DNA from: Prinsepia uniflora
Lineage: Eukaryota > Streptophyta > Magnoliopsida > Rosales > Rosaceae
Direction: 5' to 3'
DNA length: 64,000 nt
NCBI GenBank assembly: GCA_032719365.1
Contig: CM064874.1
Location: 33,528,716 to 33,592,715 of the forward strand
A program made the position numbers and the translations under genes. The notes under the pieces were generated by a model. It was given only the letters and a program-made list of their open reading frames with translations, was not told the origin of the DNA and did not search any database. This document shows positions 23,213 through 35,426 of this stretch, one piece after another. Every line of letters begins with the position of its first letter. The first letter of the stretch is position 1.

Positions 23213-23413
23213 AACGGTGTCTGATCGACTCAAAACATGGGTCAAAATGTTCGTAACATCGATTACATTAAAAACCATGTTGATTGTACCTCGAAAATAC
23301 CCCATATGCGTCCCCACGCGCTACTAGAAGTGGATGCGCGTGGTGTCCACGCGCCTGCTACAATACTTTGTCTTCATCACCCATTTCCTACAAATGGGTC
23401 GTTCGACTTGGCG
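23213..23413 (-). repeat. LTR remnant M, left part
   Basis: Contains the conserved LTR stretch around tgatcgactcaaaacatg and the CG-rich palindromic block (cacgcgct...gcgcgtgg...cacgcgcc). It stops where L begins and continues in type at 56741. It is apparently the oldest LTR into which L, D and probably N inserted. Confidence 0.55.
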
Positions 23414-26084
23414 TGACAGGTCCCAACCCTAAAAATGCCCTGTAAGGCGTACTCAGGCCTTGATCCCATCTAACCAGCACCCCAAAATGCCAACACTACT
23501 CTTGAACTTGTTAAACAAGGGATACATGTAAGTATTGCTAGTTCATGCCCCCGTTTCTCCAACCTCGATTCCCGTGAAACCCTCATAGAGGGTAACAAAA
23601 CTAAGAAAACGTGTGAGTGGACAAAAGAAATAGCTTAGTGAACAAAAATAAATAGCTTAAAAACATACTTTGAGAACAACCGGCATTTTCCCTATGTTTT
23701 AGAAAACTATGCATGCATACGAAAAACCGTTTTAGAAAACTATGCATGCATACGAAAAACCATTTCACTTTGACTAAAACGAAACACAGTTTGGCATCTC
23801 GAAATTTGTGAAAACATCCATAAAATAATTAACCGCAAATCAACCGTTAACCAAAAACCAACTCAACCATGATAGCTGAACCATATCTACTGTCGTATAA
23901 ATCCATACATATCACAGTCAACCCTACCTTGACTCACAATATCAAACATCAAACCATTGCTCCACTAGCAGGCACACCACAAATTCACCTAGGAACTAGA
24001 GCCCAGCTTGACGTTCGAGTCATCACAACATAGTCTCAGGAACTGGAGCCCTGCTCGACGTCTGAGACTGCCAAATCTGTCAACATACATCTCAAGGAAA
24101 GTTACACATCACAAATCACATCAGTAATACACAATCAATCCATATCCAACATTACCAAAACATTCACATAATATCAAAGCACAACACCAATACACAAGCA
24201 CAACACCAACCATCACATCACAAGGGCACTATTGGTAGGCCATATAGTACCGCTCGCGATTCGGAGCGCAGCTCGATGTCTGAGTGAGACTCAACTCAGA
24301 ACTCAGATCCCTCATCTTGACGTCCGAGTCGGCAACACAATATAAGTCTCAGGATTCGGAGTCCCCTACTCGACGTATGAGACTAACATCCAATCACCAC
24401 GACATACCACACATCACAAGTACCAGGAAACACATACTCACATCACATCTCAAAATCACACATCAAATCCAGAATCAGAACATCGAGCCTAAGCCCAAAA
24501 GCACAATCAACATCGTTCTAGAAAAATGTGCCATCAAAGTAATATCCGAAAAAACATCGAGAAGTTCTATGAAATTCACAAAAATCCAATATCATCAAAT
24601 TTCATGTCATAATTCACATTAAATTCAAAACTACATTTGAAACAATATATGAAACATAGTTTACGGAAACCTCGTAAAATGTGCAATAAAATAATAATTA
24701 ATTATAAAAGCACCGAAAATCACACAAAATTCCCAATCACTCAAATATCACCAAAATCAAATAGAAAACCATTTCAATCATATAAGTATGCATGCATAAT
24801 AGTTTAGGGAAAAGAAAGTCCACTCACACACTGTCCATATCGTCAAATCCCACTTTGCATGCATTTCCATAAATTCTAGAAATCTCAGAACTTGTCAAAA
24901 ATCACACCTGAAGGTCACAAACCATCTCCAAAACTCATACTTTAATACCCCCAAATTTTCAAGATTTTTAAATGGCTTTTAAAACAAAGCAAAAAATTCA
25001 AACAACCAAAACTGTCTCGAGACAATATCTGATCGCCTAAAAAATTGTACCGTTGGACTTGTATTATCGAGAACATGAACTTTTATGTTGCCTGCATTTC
25101 AAGGTAGGCTACCACGCGCTCTCACTGCCCTGTTTCTTCCTTGTGCATGGGCTTTATGTGCATGTACTATTCATCTTTACCTACTCCCATTTCTATGGTA
25201 TTCAGGTCACCTGACCAGACGACCCGTCCCCGTCCATATCTTCCTCAATTCTCAACGTTTTCACTCCTTTTTTGTTCAATATACTCTAAACTAGGTCAAA
25301 AATGGATCTACATGTTCAAAACCACAAAAAAGTTACCTAAAAAACCCTATGCAAGTTTCCATTTTCGGCAAGTTTTTCCCCACCCATTCCTCAGCCTTCC
25401 TGCATCCAAATCTTCGAAATCACGGCTTGTTGAGGTCACAGAAGCTCCAAGATGTTGTCTGGGGGTCTTGGTTTCAAGATTTCACGTAAAAAATAGGTTG
25501 GACAACTCTAAACCCGAAAATCCTTCTCGGGTTACATTTCCCTCCTTCATTATTATGGGTTCAACTTCCTTTCTTCTTTCTCTTTTCTGCTTCTTTTCCT
25601 CCCTCACATCTCACTTCCCTCTCTTCGTTCTCCCCTGACTCCTATATTCCTTTTCTTCTTGTTTCTAGTTTTTCCCCCTCGACCGTGCACACCAACAAAC
25701 ACACACAACTCTAATAACTTAAAAACAATCACACACACATACACAAGTCAGTACACAATGTCATAAGGAATAAGAGACACTTTTCCCAATCCAATTCAAC
25801 CACAAGGAAAAAGATCTCAGAAAGAAAAATTACCAAAATGCTCCTATTAGCCAATTTTACCAAAATACCCTTACCAACTTTAGACCCCAAGCAAAACCAA
25901 CTGAACTTCATTTTCAGCATGTCACCTGCTAATGTATTTAGGAGGACAAGACCTTCACAATCTTGTTTTCGGATTATCTAAAAGAGGTCACGGTCAAAAG
26001 TCAACATTTCGACTTTAGGGGTAATATGGTCAATTTCATCCGAATTTTCCAATTTTACCCGTGTTGAACGTCCGAGTCGTTACA
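23414..26084 (-). repeat. 3' LTR of element L
   Basis: TGACAGGTCCC ... GAGTCGTTACA (minus-strand LTR starts TGTAACGACTCGG). 2671 bp. Arms GTGAGTGGAC 23613-23622 and GTCCACTCAC 24818-24827. A frame of 165 codons at 25141-25638 lies inside this LTR, is Ser/Phe/Pro-rich and has no domain. Confidence 0.87.
23696..23761. repeat. 33-bp tandem duplication carrying ATGCATGCAT
   Basis: Two identical 33-bp units (23696-23728, 23729-23761), each beginning gttttagaaaactatgcatg. Confidence 0.93.
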
Positions 26085-26833
26085 ACCTATCCTCCTTAAA
26101 AAATATTCTATCCTTGAAATTTACAATTAAGTTGAATCCATATACCAATTCTAATCGAACATCCAAATCAATCACATGGGTACATAGTTCACATATGGTT
26201 CACAACACAATGCACCAATATTGAGCAATTCCCACATTAACATCACACAACTATATCTCAATTCTAATCCACAATTTAAAAGAAATCCGAGAAAATCTCA
26301 CTGTCATCTCAATAACATACTTATCAAGCTTATACCATCTTAAGTCTTTCCTGAGCTCTCATTCCATAATCCAAGACTATAAGTCAAAACCATATGCATA
26401 ACCAAGCTCAAAATCAGATACATAACACGATGGCACTATGCGTAGGCCAAATACCCCAACACTTTTTGAATCAAATTCAACACCAAACTGGTATCCAACA
26501 CTAACCAGAAAATTTCCATATCCAATCATACTTTTGGGCTCCTCCTCGAGCCTTAATCCTTACGATAGACTCCTTCTGAGTCCTGATCAACAATCCTAAC
26601 CCATGTATGATCCCTCATTAAGCATGACCATGTCTGTAACCAACGCATACGCGAACATCCCAGTGCACAATAATTGATAATCAAATTGAACTGTCTCATC
26701 TAAAACAAAAAATCAACAAACACCTTGAAGCTTACATATTTTCCAACACACACAAATATATATAAATATATAACATTCACACTCATCACTAGACCGCAAC
26801 ACAATAGAACCTTAGCTCTGATACCAAGTTAAC
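26085..26833 (-). mobile_element. Internal region of L, non-coding
   Basis: 749 bp with the PPT (minus strand tttttaaggaggataggt, about 26085-26102) at one end and the PBS at the other. No domain in any frame; internal A-E genes are missing altogether. Confidence 0.82.
26815..26826 (-). other. Primer binding site of L
   Basis: TGGTATCAGAGC on the minus strand, seven bases from the LTR start at 26834. Confidence 0.93.
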
Positions 26834-26996
26834 TGAACACAACCTTGAAAACACCCCATAAGGCATACCTGGCCCTGCTTCCGTCTGAAAAGTAACCTAA
26901 AGTGCCAACGCTGTTCTTGAACTTGTTAGACAAAGGATACATGAAAGTCTCGCTAGTTCATGCCTCTACCTCTCGAGCCTCTATTCCCCAATAACG
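26834..26996 (-). repeat. 5' LTR of L, inner part
   Basis: Starts TGAACACAACC and parallels 23414-23570 (shared ttcttgaacttgttaaacaa-type stretch, gctagttcatgcc). Interrupted at 26996 by G; the rest is 55520-56740. Confidence 0.82.
26992..26996. repeat. Target-site duplication of G, left copy (taacg)
   Basis: Four of five bases match caacg at 55520-55524. Confidence 0.65.
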
Positions 26997-27768
26997 TGAC
27001 ACACTACAACCTAGAAAGTCCACTTATGGCATGAAGGTCGAGGCGTGCTAGTCGACATCTAGATGATGTCGTCCACATGACAAAGCCATTTAAATGAAGC
27101 CGATGCATTTTAGACAGTCAGGTGGAACCTAATCAGTGAATACTGGGTACATTTCACTCAACAACGGAAGTTTAATTTAAAGCATGGATGTAATTAATTA
27201 ATGATCATACACAACAACCTTACCTGCTAATACCCGATTGTTCCGTTAGCTTCAACCTACGCCAAGTAGTGAGTGTCAAAGCAACAACCAAACTCCTCGA
27301 AGTATGCGCATGCCACAGATACCCGAGGGGTTTCAACAAACAAAGGTGAGTGGATCTAGTTGTTATTTCCTTGTAAAACCATTTTTAATAAACAACATTT
27401 AACCCCTCGTTTTAGTATAAAACCCAAAACAGTTATAACATAATTGCACGTAATACGAGAAATATAATATCAATCACTTAATAATAATTTAAACGATGTA
27501 ATCAGAAGAACCATGCAAAAACTATAAATATGTTACAATATCAACCCACATCATAAATGCTCATGACTCGTCTCGTGTCTCATACTCGGAACATACACTG
27601 AGTGTCCTTGTTCAGTACCATAACCACGTGAAAGCTGGGAGCCTTGCACCTTCACCTCATGTCCCCTAGAGCTCGGAGTACAAGCTAGCACATTTTTAAA
27701 TAGTATTACAAGCAGTGCGGGTGATCAATCACGTGGAGGCTGATTTGTGGCCATACAAACGGGTACAA
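26997..27768 (-). repeat. 3' LTR of G, first part
   Basis: Aligned by eye to 49358-49843 and 54415-54690: shared ccacttatggcatgaaggtcg, acaacaaccttacctgctaa and catacaaacgggtac. Continues at 40094 after solo LTR H. Confidence 0.85.
27764..27768. repeat. Target-site duplication of H, left copy (tacaa)
   Basis: Perfect match to 40089-40093. The paralogous stretch near 54690 (gggtacatgatactag) shows the empty site. Confidence 0.95.
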
Positions 27769-28732
27769 TGTAACAACATGTTCTGAATTTATGAGATTAA
27801 ATCAGAGTTAATCAGGATTAATAGAGGATTAACGGACGTTCAGGGTAAAATGACGATTTTTCCCCTAAATGAGGGTAAAATTTTAAATTTTGACCCAGGA
27901 AGTCAATGGCATGTGAACTGGGGCCCATTACATAGATCAAGATGATACGAGTCCATAGACGGGTAACACGTCAAAATTGAACAGCGTACGGGAAAGTTAC
28001 GGGTCTAAAATGGTTGTAGGAACTATTTATGATGGCACGTTTTACGAGGGTTGACTTTTGGATTTGTCTTGAGTGGGCCCAGATATTTGTGTTTAGGCCC
28101 AATGAATTTGTCACTCATCCATTGCTCCTCATTACCCATACATGCATCTACTATTTCCCTTCTTATTCCTTTCATACCCAAAACCCACCCCAAAACTATT
28201 ATCTTCTTCATCACCTGGTACTAACCTGAGAGAGGGGCATAGAGTGATTGAGGGAGACCATGAGAGGTGGATGAGACGGCAGAGAGGCGAGGGGCCACAG
28301 TGGCTGGCCGAAAAATGGCGAGAAAACAGGTAACCCGTGAACTTCAAAATGGTGTTTTTGATTTGGATGTTTAGAACTCGAAACTAATACCATGGTGACC
28401 TTCTGTGAGTTTATACGAGTTCGTAGAGCCCAAAAACAGAGCATATGGAGGGTTCTCAGGTGAAGGTTCGAAGGTTGAACCGTGAAGATCGATCGTGACA
28501 AGTGAGATTTCTACCTTGTTTTTATGGTTTGAGGTTAGGGATAGGTTTCTAGGTTGTTTATGAGTTGAATGGAAAAATAATGGAGGAAAATGGTTGAGAA
28601 ATGAAGGAGATAGGATAGGGTTAGGGTCGCGGGTCGAGTGATCCGATTGCAGGAAAATGGGTCGACCTGCGATAGGTTAACGATGATGATGTGGCAAGCT
28701 ACGTCATCATCTGTCAGGAAACGTGGTCGATT

Positions 28733-28935
28733 AGGTAGTGCCACGCGACGAGTTGTTAGAGGCTGTCAGGTCCATTCAGCTGCTAACGTGGGAGGTTCAC
28801 GTTTGCCATGTCAAACCACGTTGACAGGTTGTTACAGTTGACGTGTCAGTGACACGTGTCACCAATCAGGGAGTGCCACCTGGCAGGTTGTTAGACCTCA
28901 CAGGTGTTAGACCTGTCAGGCTGACGTCAGGGTTG
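28733..28935. repeat. Short direct and inverted repeats in solo LTR H
   Basis: Recurrent gcaggttgtta / acaggttgtta and acgtgtcagtgacacgt-like palindromes in about 200 bp; no coding frame with domains. Confidence 0.6.
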
Positions 28936-29162
28936 ACCATTACGTTAGCGTTGACCGTTGACATTTTGGTTAACTCGACTTTGATCGAGACGTGGGGACT
29001 CATGGCCACAAATTTTGAGGTGAAGCCGATCTTGTTTGAAATTTTTCGACGATCTGAATCCAATGGTATTGGTTTCAGGTCGATCGGAGATCGTTTGGTA
29101 GGTCATTTAGAGGTTTTTAGCATCGGGAAGCGTGTTCAGGACGCGTTCTTGGTTGTTGGACT

Positions 29163-29168
29163 ATTAAG
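29163..29168. repeat. Direct repeat flanking B, left copy (attaag)
   Basis: Six bases identical to 38381-38386, on each side of element B. Confidence 0.85.
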
Positions 29169-30321
29169 TGTAACGACCCGTCCCAAATTCCATGATTAGA
29201 TTAGTGACTAATCACGATTAGTGAGGCTAATTCGTGATTAGTAGAGCGAAATCGGACGAACAATGCGAAATGACCGTTTTTCCCCTGGTGGTGGCAAAAC
29301 GTTGACTTTCATTCGGGCGGTCAAATGGACTTTGACCGATGACCGTGACGTAGTTCGTGATGTCACGAGTTCATAGACAGGTGGCACGTTCAATTCCGAC
29401 GTTCGTAGAAGAAGTTAGGACGTTCGGAAGCCCAAGGGCATTTTGGTAATTTGGGTGAATAGGAGGATAAAAGTTGACTTTTTGACCAGGAGGTCCGATG
29501 GCCGAGGGCCAAAGACCGTTACGTAGATAAGGACGATACGAATCCGTAGACAGGCGGCACGTCGAATTCGGACGTTCGACGACGAAGTTACGGTTCACGA
29601 AAGTTTCAGGATACTATTCCCAGCGACACGTTTTACGAGGACCATTTGTCTTTAGTGGGCTCAGTTACTTTTCAGCAACCAATGGATGAGTGACACTTGT
29701 CACCCATCCACTGGCCAACCTCACCCACTCATGCACCAAACCCATCCCCGTGCATTTTCATTTCTTCATCCACACACAAACCCACCCGATCTCATTCCTC
29801 TCCTCTGTGCGATCCAAACACCAAACCCTTAATCCCAAATACTCCTGGAGAGAACAGAGAGTGAGAGAGGAGGCCAGGACGGACTGGATGGTGGCGAGAT
29901 CGGGGGCCGCCGTGCACGGTGGTCGTGGACCCGCGAAGGTAAAAATTTTACCTTCAAATTTCATTTTCGGGTTTTAGGTGTTAGGGCTGAGTTCTAATGA
30001 TTAGGATGAGTTTATTGAGGTTGTAGGAAGGCGTAGAGGGTGGTTTGGACGGCGGTGAAGGGCTGAGCAGCCCTGGATGCAATCGGAAAAATTGGACCGA
30101 TTAGGGGAGAATTGGACGGACGGGTTTTGTGGGGTTTTTCCTAGTTTTCTTGATTAGGATTGATAGGAAATGAGAAAATATGATTTTTAGGATTGAAATG
30201 GGTCCAAACGGACGAGAAATGAAGAGTGTAGGGGCCTAGACCGGTCACGCCGGTCCAGTTAGACCGGAATTGCAGAGAAAACCGGACCGGTTCGATCGAA
30301 GGAAGAAGACGGTACTGTAGC

Positions 30322-30387
30322 GGCGCGTGAGGCCCACGCGCAGCCACTTCAGGCGGCGCGTGAGGCCCACTCGCAGCCACTTCAGGC
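30322..30387. repeat. 33-bp tandem duplication of the CG-rich palindrome in B 5' LTR
   Basis: ggcgcgtgaggcccac-led unit at 30322-30354 and 30355-30387 with one base difference; single in the 3' LTR at about 36594-36626. Confidence 0.9.
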
Positions 30388-30600
30388 GGCGCGTGCGGGC
30401 GCGTGGAGGAGAATTTGGGGAAGGTTCCAACATACGAAATCATCTATTCGATGTAACGAACATTTTGGGACTGGTTTCGTGTCAATCGGACACCGTCTCG
30501 ATATGTTTCGGGTCATCGGAAGGTTTAGGTTCGGGATTAAAAATAGTTAAAAATACGGGAAAATTACGGGGCTTTAGTGAGGGGTTATATAAGTAGTTAG

Positions 30601-31523
30601 TTTACAGAAAACCAGAACATAGTAACATGTGTGGGATCTCAGCCCAAATCCATTTATCATCCGTCACCTGTAATCCGCGCAGGTGTGTCCGCACCATCCA
30701 ATAATATATGTTAAAACATCCACAATTAGGGTCTCAGCCCCAAATTCTGTAAATACAAGTCACACGGGCTCCTGCCCAAAACCAATTTACAGAAAACCAG
30801 AACATAGTAACATGTGTGGGATCTCAGCCCAAATCCATTTATCATCATAAAACACAGTTTTCCCAAACCAATTGAAACCATGTTTATCCAATATATTCAT
30901 ATCCAGAACCTGTCACGGTAAAATAAAGCTACACGTGTGCTAACCGGGGTCTCAAACCCAAGTCTCTCTAGGGTCCACCCAGGTCAATGTCCGTAGATCA
31001 ATGACCCTCCCTGGAGGTAACGAACCATGCCCATCCTGAGAGTAAGGAACCCAACTGGGGGGCGACTCCACTCAGTCAGTGCTCCGTGACTACTCCGGGG
31101 TCCACCCAGGCCAACGACCCTCCCCGGAGGAGACAATCATATATAAAGGATGGAATATGAAAAACCTTTTGAAACCATTCTGGAAACCTTTCAAGGATTC
31201 ATGCCCGGCCCCCATAAGCCGTCATAATCCATAAAATCCTTTCCGAGGGTTCATGCCGGTTCCCATAAACCATCATGACCCGTAAATCCATTTCAAGGGT
31301 TCATGCCGGTTCCCATAAATCGTCATGACCCGTAAAAACCATTTGTAACACATAGCTGGGCACTAGGCCCGAATTCACATAGAAACTGGACCCTCGGTCC
31401 GAATCGTAAACCAATTGGGCCTCCGGCCCGATTCCGTAAATCAAATGGACCTCAAGTCCGAGAATTACCTTTTCAAATCCAAAACCATTTCATGAAATCA
31501 TATCCAAAACCACAAGAATGGAA
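30601..31523 (-). repeat. Inverted segment within B 5' LTR
   Basis: 30692-31523 is the reverse complement of 37249-38083. A further inverted piece at 30601-30665 repeats about 64 bp that also occur at 30785-30846, separated by a filler containing cacctg..caggtg. Orientation change is direct from the sequence; the mechanism is not. Confidence 0.9.
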
Positions 31524-31721
31524 AAAGTGGAGGGTATAAAGGTCTTTGATGGAAATGATTTCTAAAATCTTTATTTTTGTCCACTCACAGTCTTTCTGTT
31601 TTTAATACCCTTCAGGTTAACAGCGGATGTGGACTGTAGCAGAGATCGAGATATCACATGCCTCCTCCGGATCCTGGCGTACTCTGATAGCCCGGGAGGG
31701 CAAAGGTCGGAAATACCCCTT

Positions 31722-31742
31722 GTCTGACACTTCGTGTCAGAC
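31722..31742 (+). repeat. Perfect hairpin near the 3' end of B 5' LTR
   Basis: GTCTGACAC-TTC-GTGTCAGAC, 9-bp stem and 3-base loop, 54 bp before the LTR end. Copies at 38307-38327 (B 3' LTR) and 57245-57265 (D, loop CGC). Confidence 0.85.
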
Positions 31743-31798
31743 GGGAGCAGGGTCATCCCGCACTAATCCCGGGGGGATTGGGATGGGTCCTGTCAACG

Positions 31799-31810
31799 TG
31801 GTATCAGAGC
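31799..31810 (+). other. Primer binding site of B
   Basis: TGGTATCAGAGC three bases after the LTR end TGTCA. Confidence 0.95.
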
Positions 31811-34800
31811 GGGGTTGTCTCTATTCGAGCAACCGTGCAGCTTTTGGAGTATGTACGCAGGTCGAGGATGTGATATCTCAAGGGGCTGCAGTCCGTGGTC
31901 AACCTGATTGTTGGGGTGTCGGTACGATAGTTAGTAGGATTGGCATGCCTTGGTTCGGCATTTGAGGCCGGGGTTGCCATAGTTCTGTCAAGGTTGACAG
32001 TGTGGGACCCTACGGAAGGATTAACGTGTTCGTATTCTGGAGTGTGATTGTGAGACGGTTAGTTGGGATCGTCTTCACGATGTCGTAGGATCAGTTCCAA
32101 CGACTGATTCAATGTTGTGACCATTAGATGGTCAGATTATGTTGAGTTAAATGGATTTACTGCAGTTGGCAGTTAGTAACCGGATTCGAGGAATCCGAGT
32201 TGGATTGTTGGTAGGATTGGATTGACGTCTTTACGATGTCGGACCGCAGGGTCGGTCAGATTGTTGATTTTACTGCTTTTCGCAGGTGCGTTCAGGGGAA
32301 CTCTAAGTGTGATCGTGGAACCCTACCGTATGTGTATGGTTCGGAAATGAGAGTTGACTGGTGGTTTGACTTGGACGACTATTCGGATTTGGATTCGTTA
32401 GTCGGTCTAGTCATGTCAGCTTGTGTTGGGACTGCACTTCGCAGTCAGAGTTGTACGTATCGGTTAGACCGAGTTGGTTGTCGTGCTACTTCAGTTGTGG
32501 GTTGGTGCAACTAAGGTCGTGGGCGACCTGGTAGACGACATTTGGGTTAGTCGGAGTACGACTGGTTAGAGTTCGGTTGGACAAGTTATCAGGGTTGGTA
32601 ATTGTCGATGGAATCCCAGGTTTGGGATACAGAGTAGTTGGTACGGGCGATTGATTCCGTTGGATACGGAGTCTGGGTATATCGTGATTCCTGGTAGTTA
32701 GGTCTGCACGAGGTTGGGGCAGACGCTACTATCGATGTACGAAGTCGAGTCTTATCAGGTCGTGTAGACTCAGGTTGTCGTGACGATGATACGAGGTGCG
32801 TGAGTAACCCATATGTACGAGCAGTGATTCTGGATTCGACTCGGTTACGGCTGAGTGCGATCGCAGAATGAGTTGGGGACATTCGGGGACGTTTCTTCTT
32901 CTCGTATGAGTTGTCAGGGTAACTGTACCCAGAGGTGTTGGGTACGAAGGAGGCAGAGTTTCTCCTATTCGAGCAAAGGTACGGGATCATCGTTCGGTAT
33001 GAGCGGAGATCTAGGGTTGTTCGTTTGCACACGGGGTGCTAATACTGATACTGATGTCTGTGTGCCGATGCTGATACTGACACTAGTGTTGGTGATGGTG
33101 ACGACGATGAGTCACGAGTCGGGATGTGACCCCATCGAGATACGTATATGTTCGGTATCTGTGGTTCGGGAGTGAATCACGGATAGTGACGGACTGGATA
33201 GGATCCAGCGGTAGTTGAGAAGTGAGGATCGAGTATTATCATGACGGATTAGTGACCGGTTGGTCAGACTCGATCTGTCGCGGGGTTTAGCGACCAGTTG
33301 GTCAGAATTGGTCGGGATTGGTCAGATATGGTGGTTTGCAGAGATTTGACTGCAGATCACAGCAGGGGTCTGTTGTGACTTTTCAGTCGAGTGGTACATC
33401 AAATTAAGATGAATTGACATCCTTTTGGATGTACATATACGGTCGTAAATGGGCATGTGTCCATAACCAATCTAACGGGGACACGTGGTTGATGTCCGGG
33501 TATGTTGTTTCCAATTTTGTTGGAACTTCGGAATCACGAGGTTGCGATTGAGGTGACGAATCGAATGCGGGTTTTCCACATTAGTATTGGGTAACTCGAA
33601 GTCATTTTGGGTGACTTCTCAGATTCTACCATGATGGATGGTGGTAGATGATGTAGATGTTATTGATGCTGTTGGTTGCCACTAGTACACTGATCGTGTA
33701 TTGGTTGGTGGACCCGTGATTGTCTTGGGTCATCAGGTGGAGTGAGTATATCGAAGTTAGGTGACTGAGATTTCTCATTTTCTACTTGGTGGCAGACGAT
33801 GTTAGGTTACATGACGTGGTGAGTGCAGCGGGTGTTGTTTGCATTCACATAGGATGGATTATTCGATCATTCTTGATTTTTCCTCAGTGGAATGACAAGG
33901 ATCGATACGAGGTAATCAGTGAGAACCCACAGTCTCGGAGTGTCTCGTCGTTGACTAATCTATTTAGATGTGGGAAATGGTTGAGGACTTTGGACGTCGT
34001 GACGACCGGGGATCGTGACGTCTATGGTCGGTTGACGTAGTGATGATCCAGATGGGTGGAGAGTTTATCGCTCTTACCTGAATGTTTGAGTTGAGGATGA
34101 TGGGACTGAACTTCTTTTCGAGGTAAATCCCATATGGCTTACTACTCGCCTGAGTAGTTGTCCGATGAGTAGTTTTCTGACGTAGTCGGATATGGTCAGC
34201 CTTAGAGATGTGTTGAAGTGTGATTGGCTTCCCTATGAAGTCAATCGATTGTATTGTGGTAATGAATGGAGCAGGTATCCGATAGGTTCGGATATGGTAC
34301 GTCTCGGTAGACGTGAACGATATTTCAAGTTTTGGAATCAGATTTCTGGATGACGATTCAGGATTTGATTTTGGAATTTGAAAGAGGATTTCTGGATTTG
34401 GGTTTTGGAATCGGATTCTGGGTGACGATTCAGGATTTGATTCTAGAGATTGACTGTGGATTTTCTTTTTATGGATTTGGGTTCGAAATGGTTATTCCAA
34501 ATGCCGGTTTACGGAATGATGATTTCAGATTCGAATTTGGACATGTTTATGGATATGATTTCTGGGTTTGGATTCGGGATTTCTTACGAAATTGCGGATT
34601 TGGATTTGGAAATAAATAATGGGTTGGAGTTTCAATTTGTCTAGTACTGGATTGGACAAATGGACTCCATAGTAGAAACGTGATTGGCTACAATCTAGGT
34701 GGTTGTAGGCGGATTGATGGGTAGTTGTACGTACCTTGTATGTTGTTCGAGGTACAATACTGGGCATACTTGTGGTGCCTAGTGACGGTATATAGGTTAT

Positions 34801-35335
34801 ACCGGTAGTACGTTGGTGAGCATGTTGGTAGTCGGATTGGATCTGATACCACCGGATTAGTCGAGGTCATGAACTAGACATTGGATACTGTGCATTGGCT
34901 CATAGTACTTCTGATGGGTAGTTACACACAGGTCGAGTGAATTGTTTGGTGGTGTATACTCATGGTTGAGTAAGTTGGTGGTTAGTGTAACCACAAGTGT
35001 ATCGTGTTAGTCTTGACTGACGACTGTCAAGTGGTGACAGTTTGTCGAAGGTGTCAGCGTGGATCTTTGAGTGAGGTCTGATGACTCCCGGTGGGAGCAG
35101 ACGCTAGGATAGATTAGCGTTTGAGGAAGGAACCATCGAGTTGACAAGTGGTGTCAATTCGGAGCGTATGACTACTGTCATTTGACGTGGTCGAGTGTAG
35201 TCGATACGACGTGAGTGTGGGTGGTACGTCTGGTTGCAGACAAGTATTGTGTTGGCTATTGGGTACTAGCGTACACGTGTTGCGTGGTAGATCGAATTAT
35301 TTCCACGAGCTGGATGTGGAATCAGGATAGTTGGA

Positions 35336-35426
35336 GTTTCGAGAATGAAACAAAATTAAGGAGGGAAGCACGGTTAGATTAGGTCGGTTGGAATTTCGAG
35401 GACGAAATTAATTAAGGAGGGAAGGT
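35336..35426 (+). other. PPT block of B, duplicated
   Basis: The module (t)ttcgag(g/a)a(c/t)gaaa..aattaaggagggaag occurs twice, at about 35336-35370 and 35394-35426; only the second abuts the 3' LTR. Confidence 0.85.

Larger units (their letters stand above)
29169..31795 (+). repeat. 5' LTR of B, with internal inversion
   Basis: TGTAACGACCCG ... GGGTCCTGTCA, 2627 bp. Colinear with the 3' LTR to 30600 and from about 31524 on. Between these, the sequence is mostly the reverse complement of 3' LTR 37249-38083. About 408 bp of LTR (36841-37248), including the left inverted arm, is absent. Right arm at 31578-31589. Confidence 0.9.
31796..35426 (+). mobile_element. Internal region of B, non-coding
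   Basis: PBS at the left, PPT at the right. No frame with recognisable protein domains. Contains degenerate gatactgat/ gctgatactg repeats at 33035-33110 and cggattctgggtgacgattc-like repeats at 34330-34460. Related to A's internal region. Confidence 0.85.

Noticed and set aside
25141..25638. 165-codon plus-strand frame
   Set aside because: Inside L's 3' LTR, opposite to the element's sense; its counterpart at 55819-56106 has diverged by frameshift, so there is no sign of protein constraint.
28021..28330. Possible host gene fragment (several overlapping short frames on both strands)
   Set aside because: Falls in the U3-like part of solo LTR H; parallels the same region in A, B and P LTRs; no splice-supported frame.
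33776..34040. Possible gag remnant (fpqwndkdryevisenp-like frame) in B's internal region
   Set aside because: No conserved gag or zinc-knuckle residues; only 84 codons; the matching stretch in A (near 11550) is not open.
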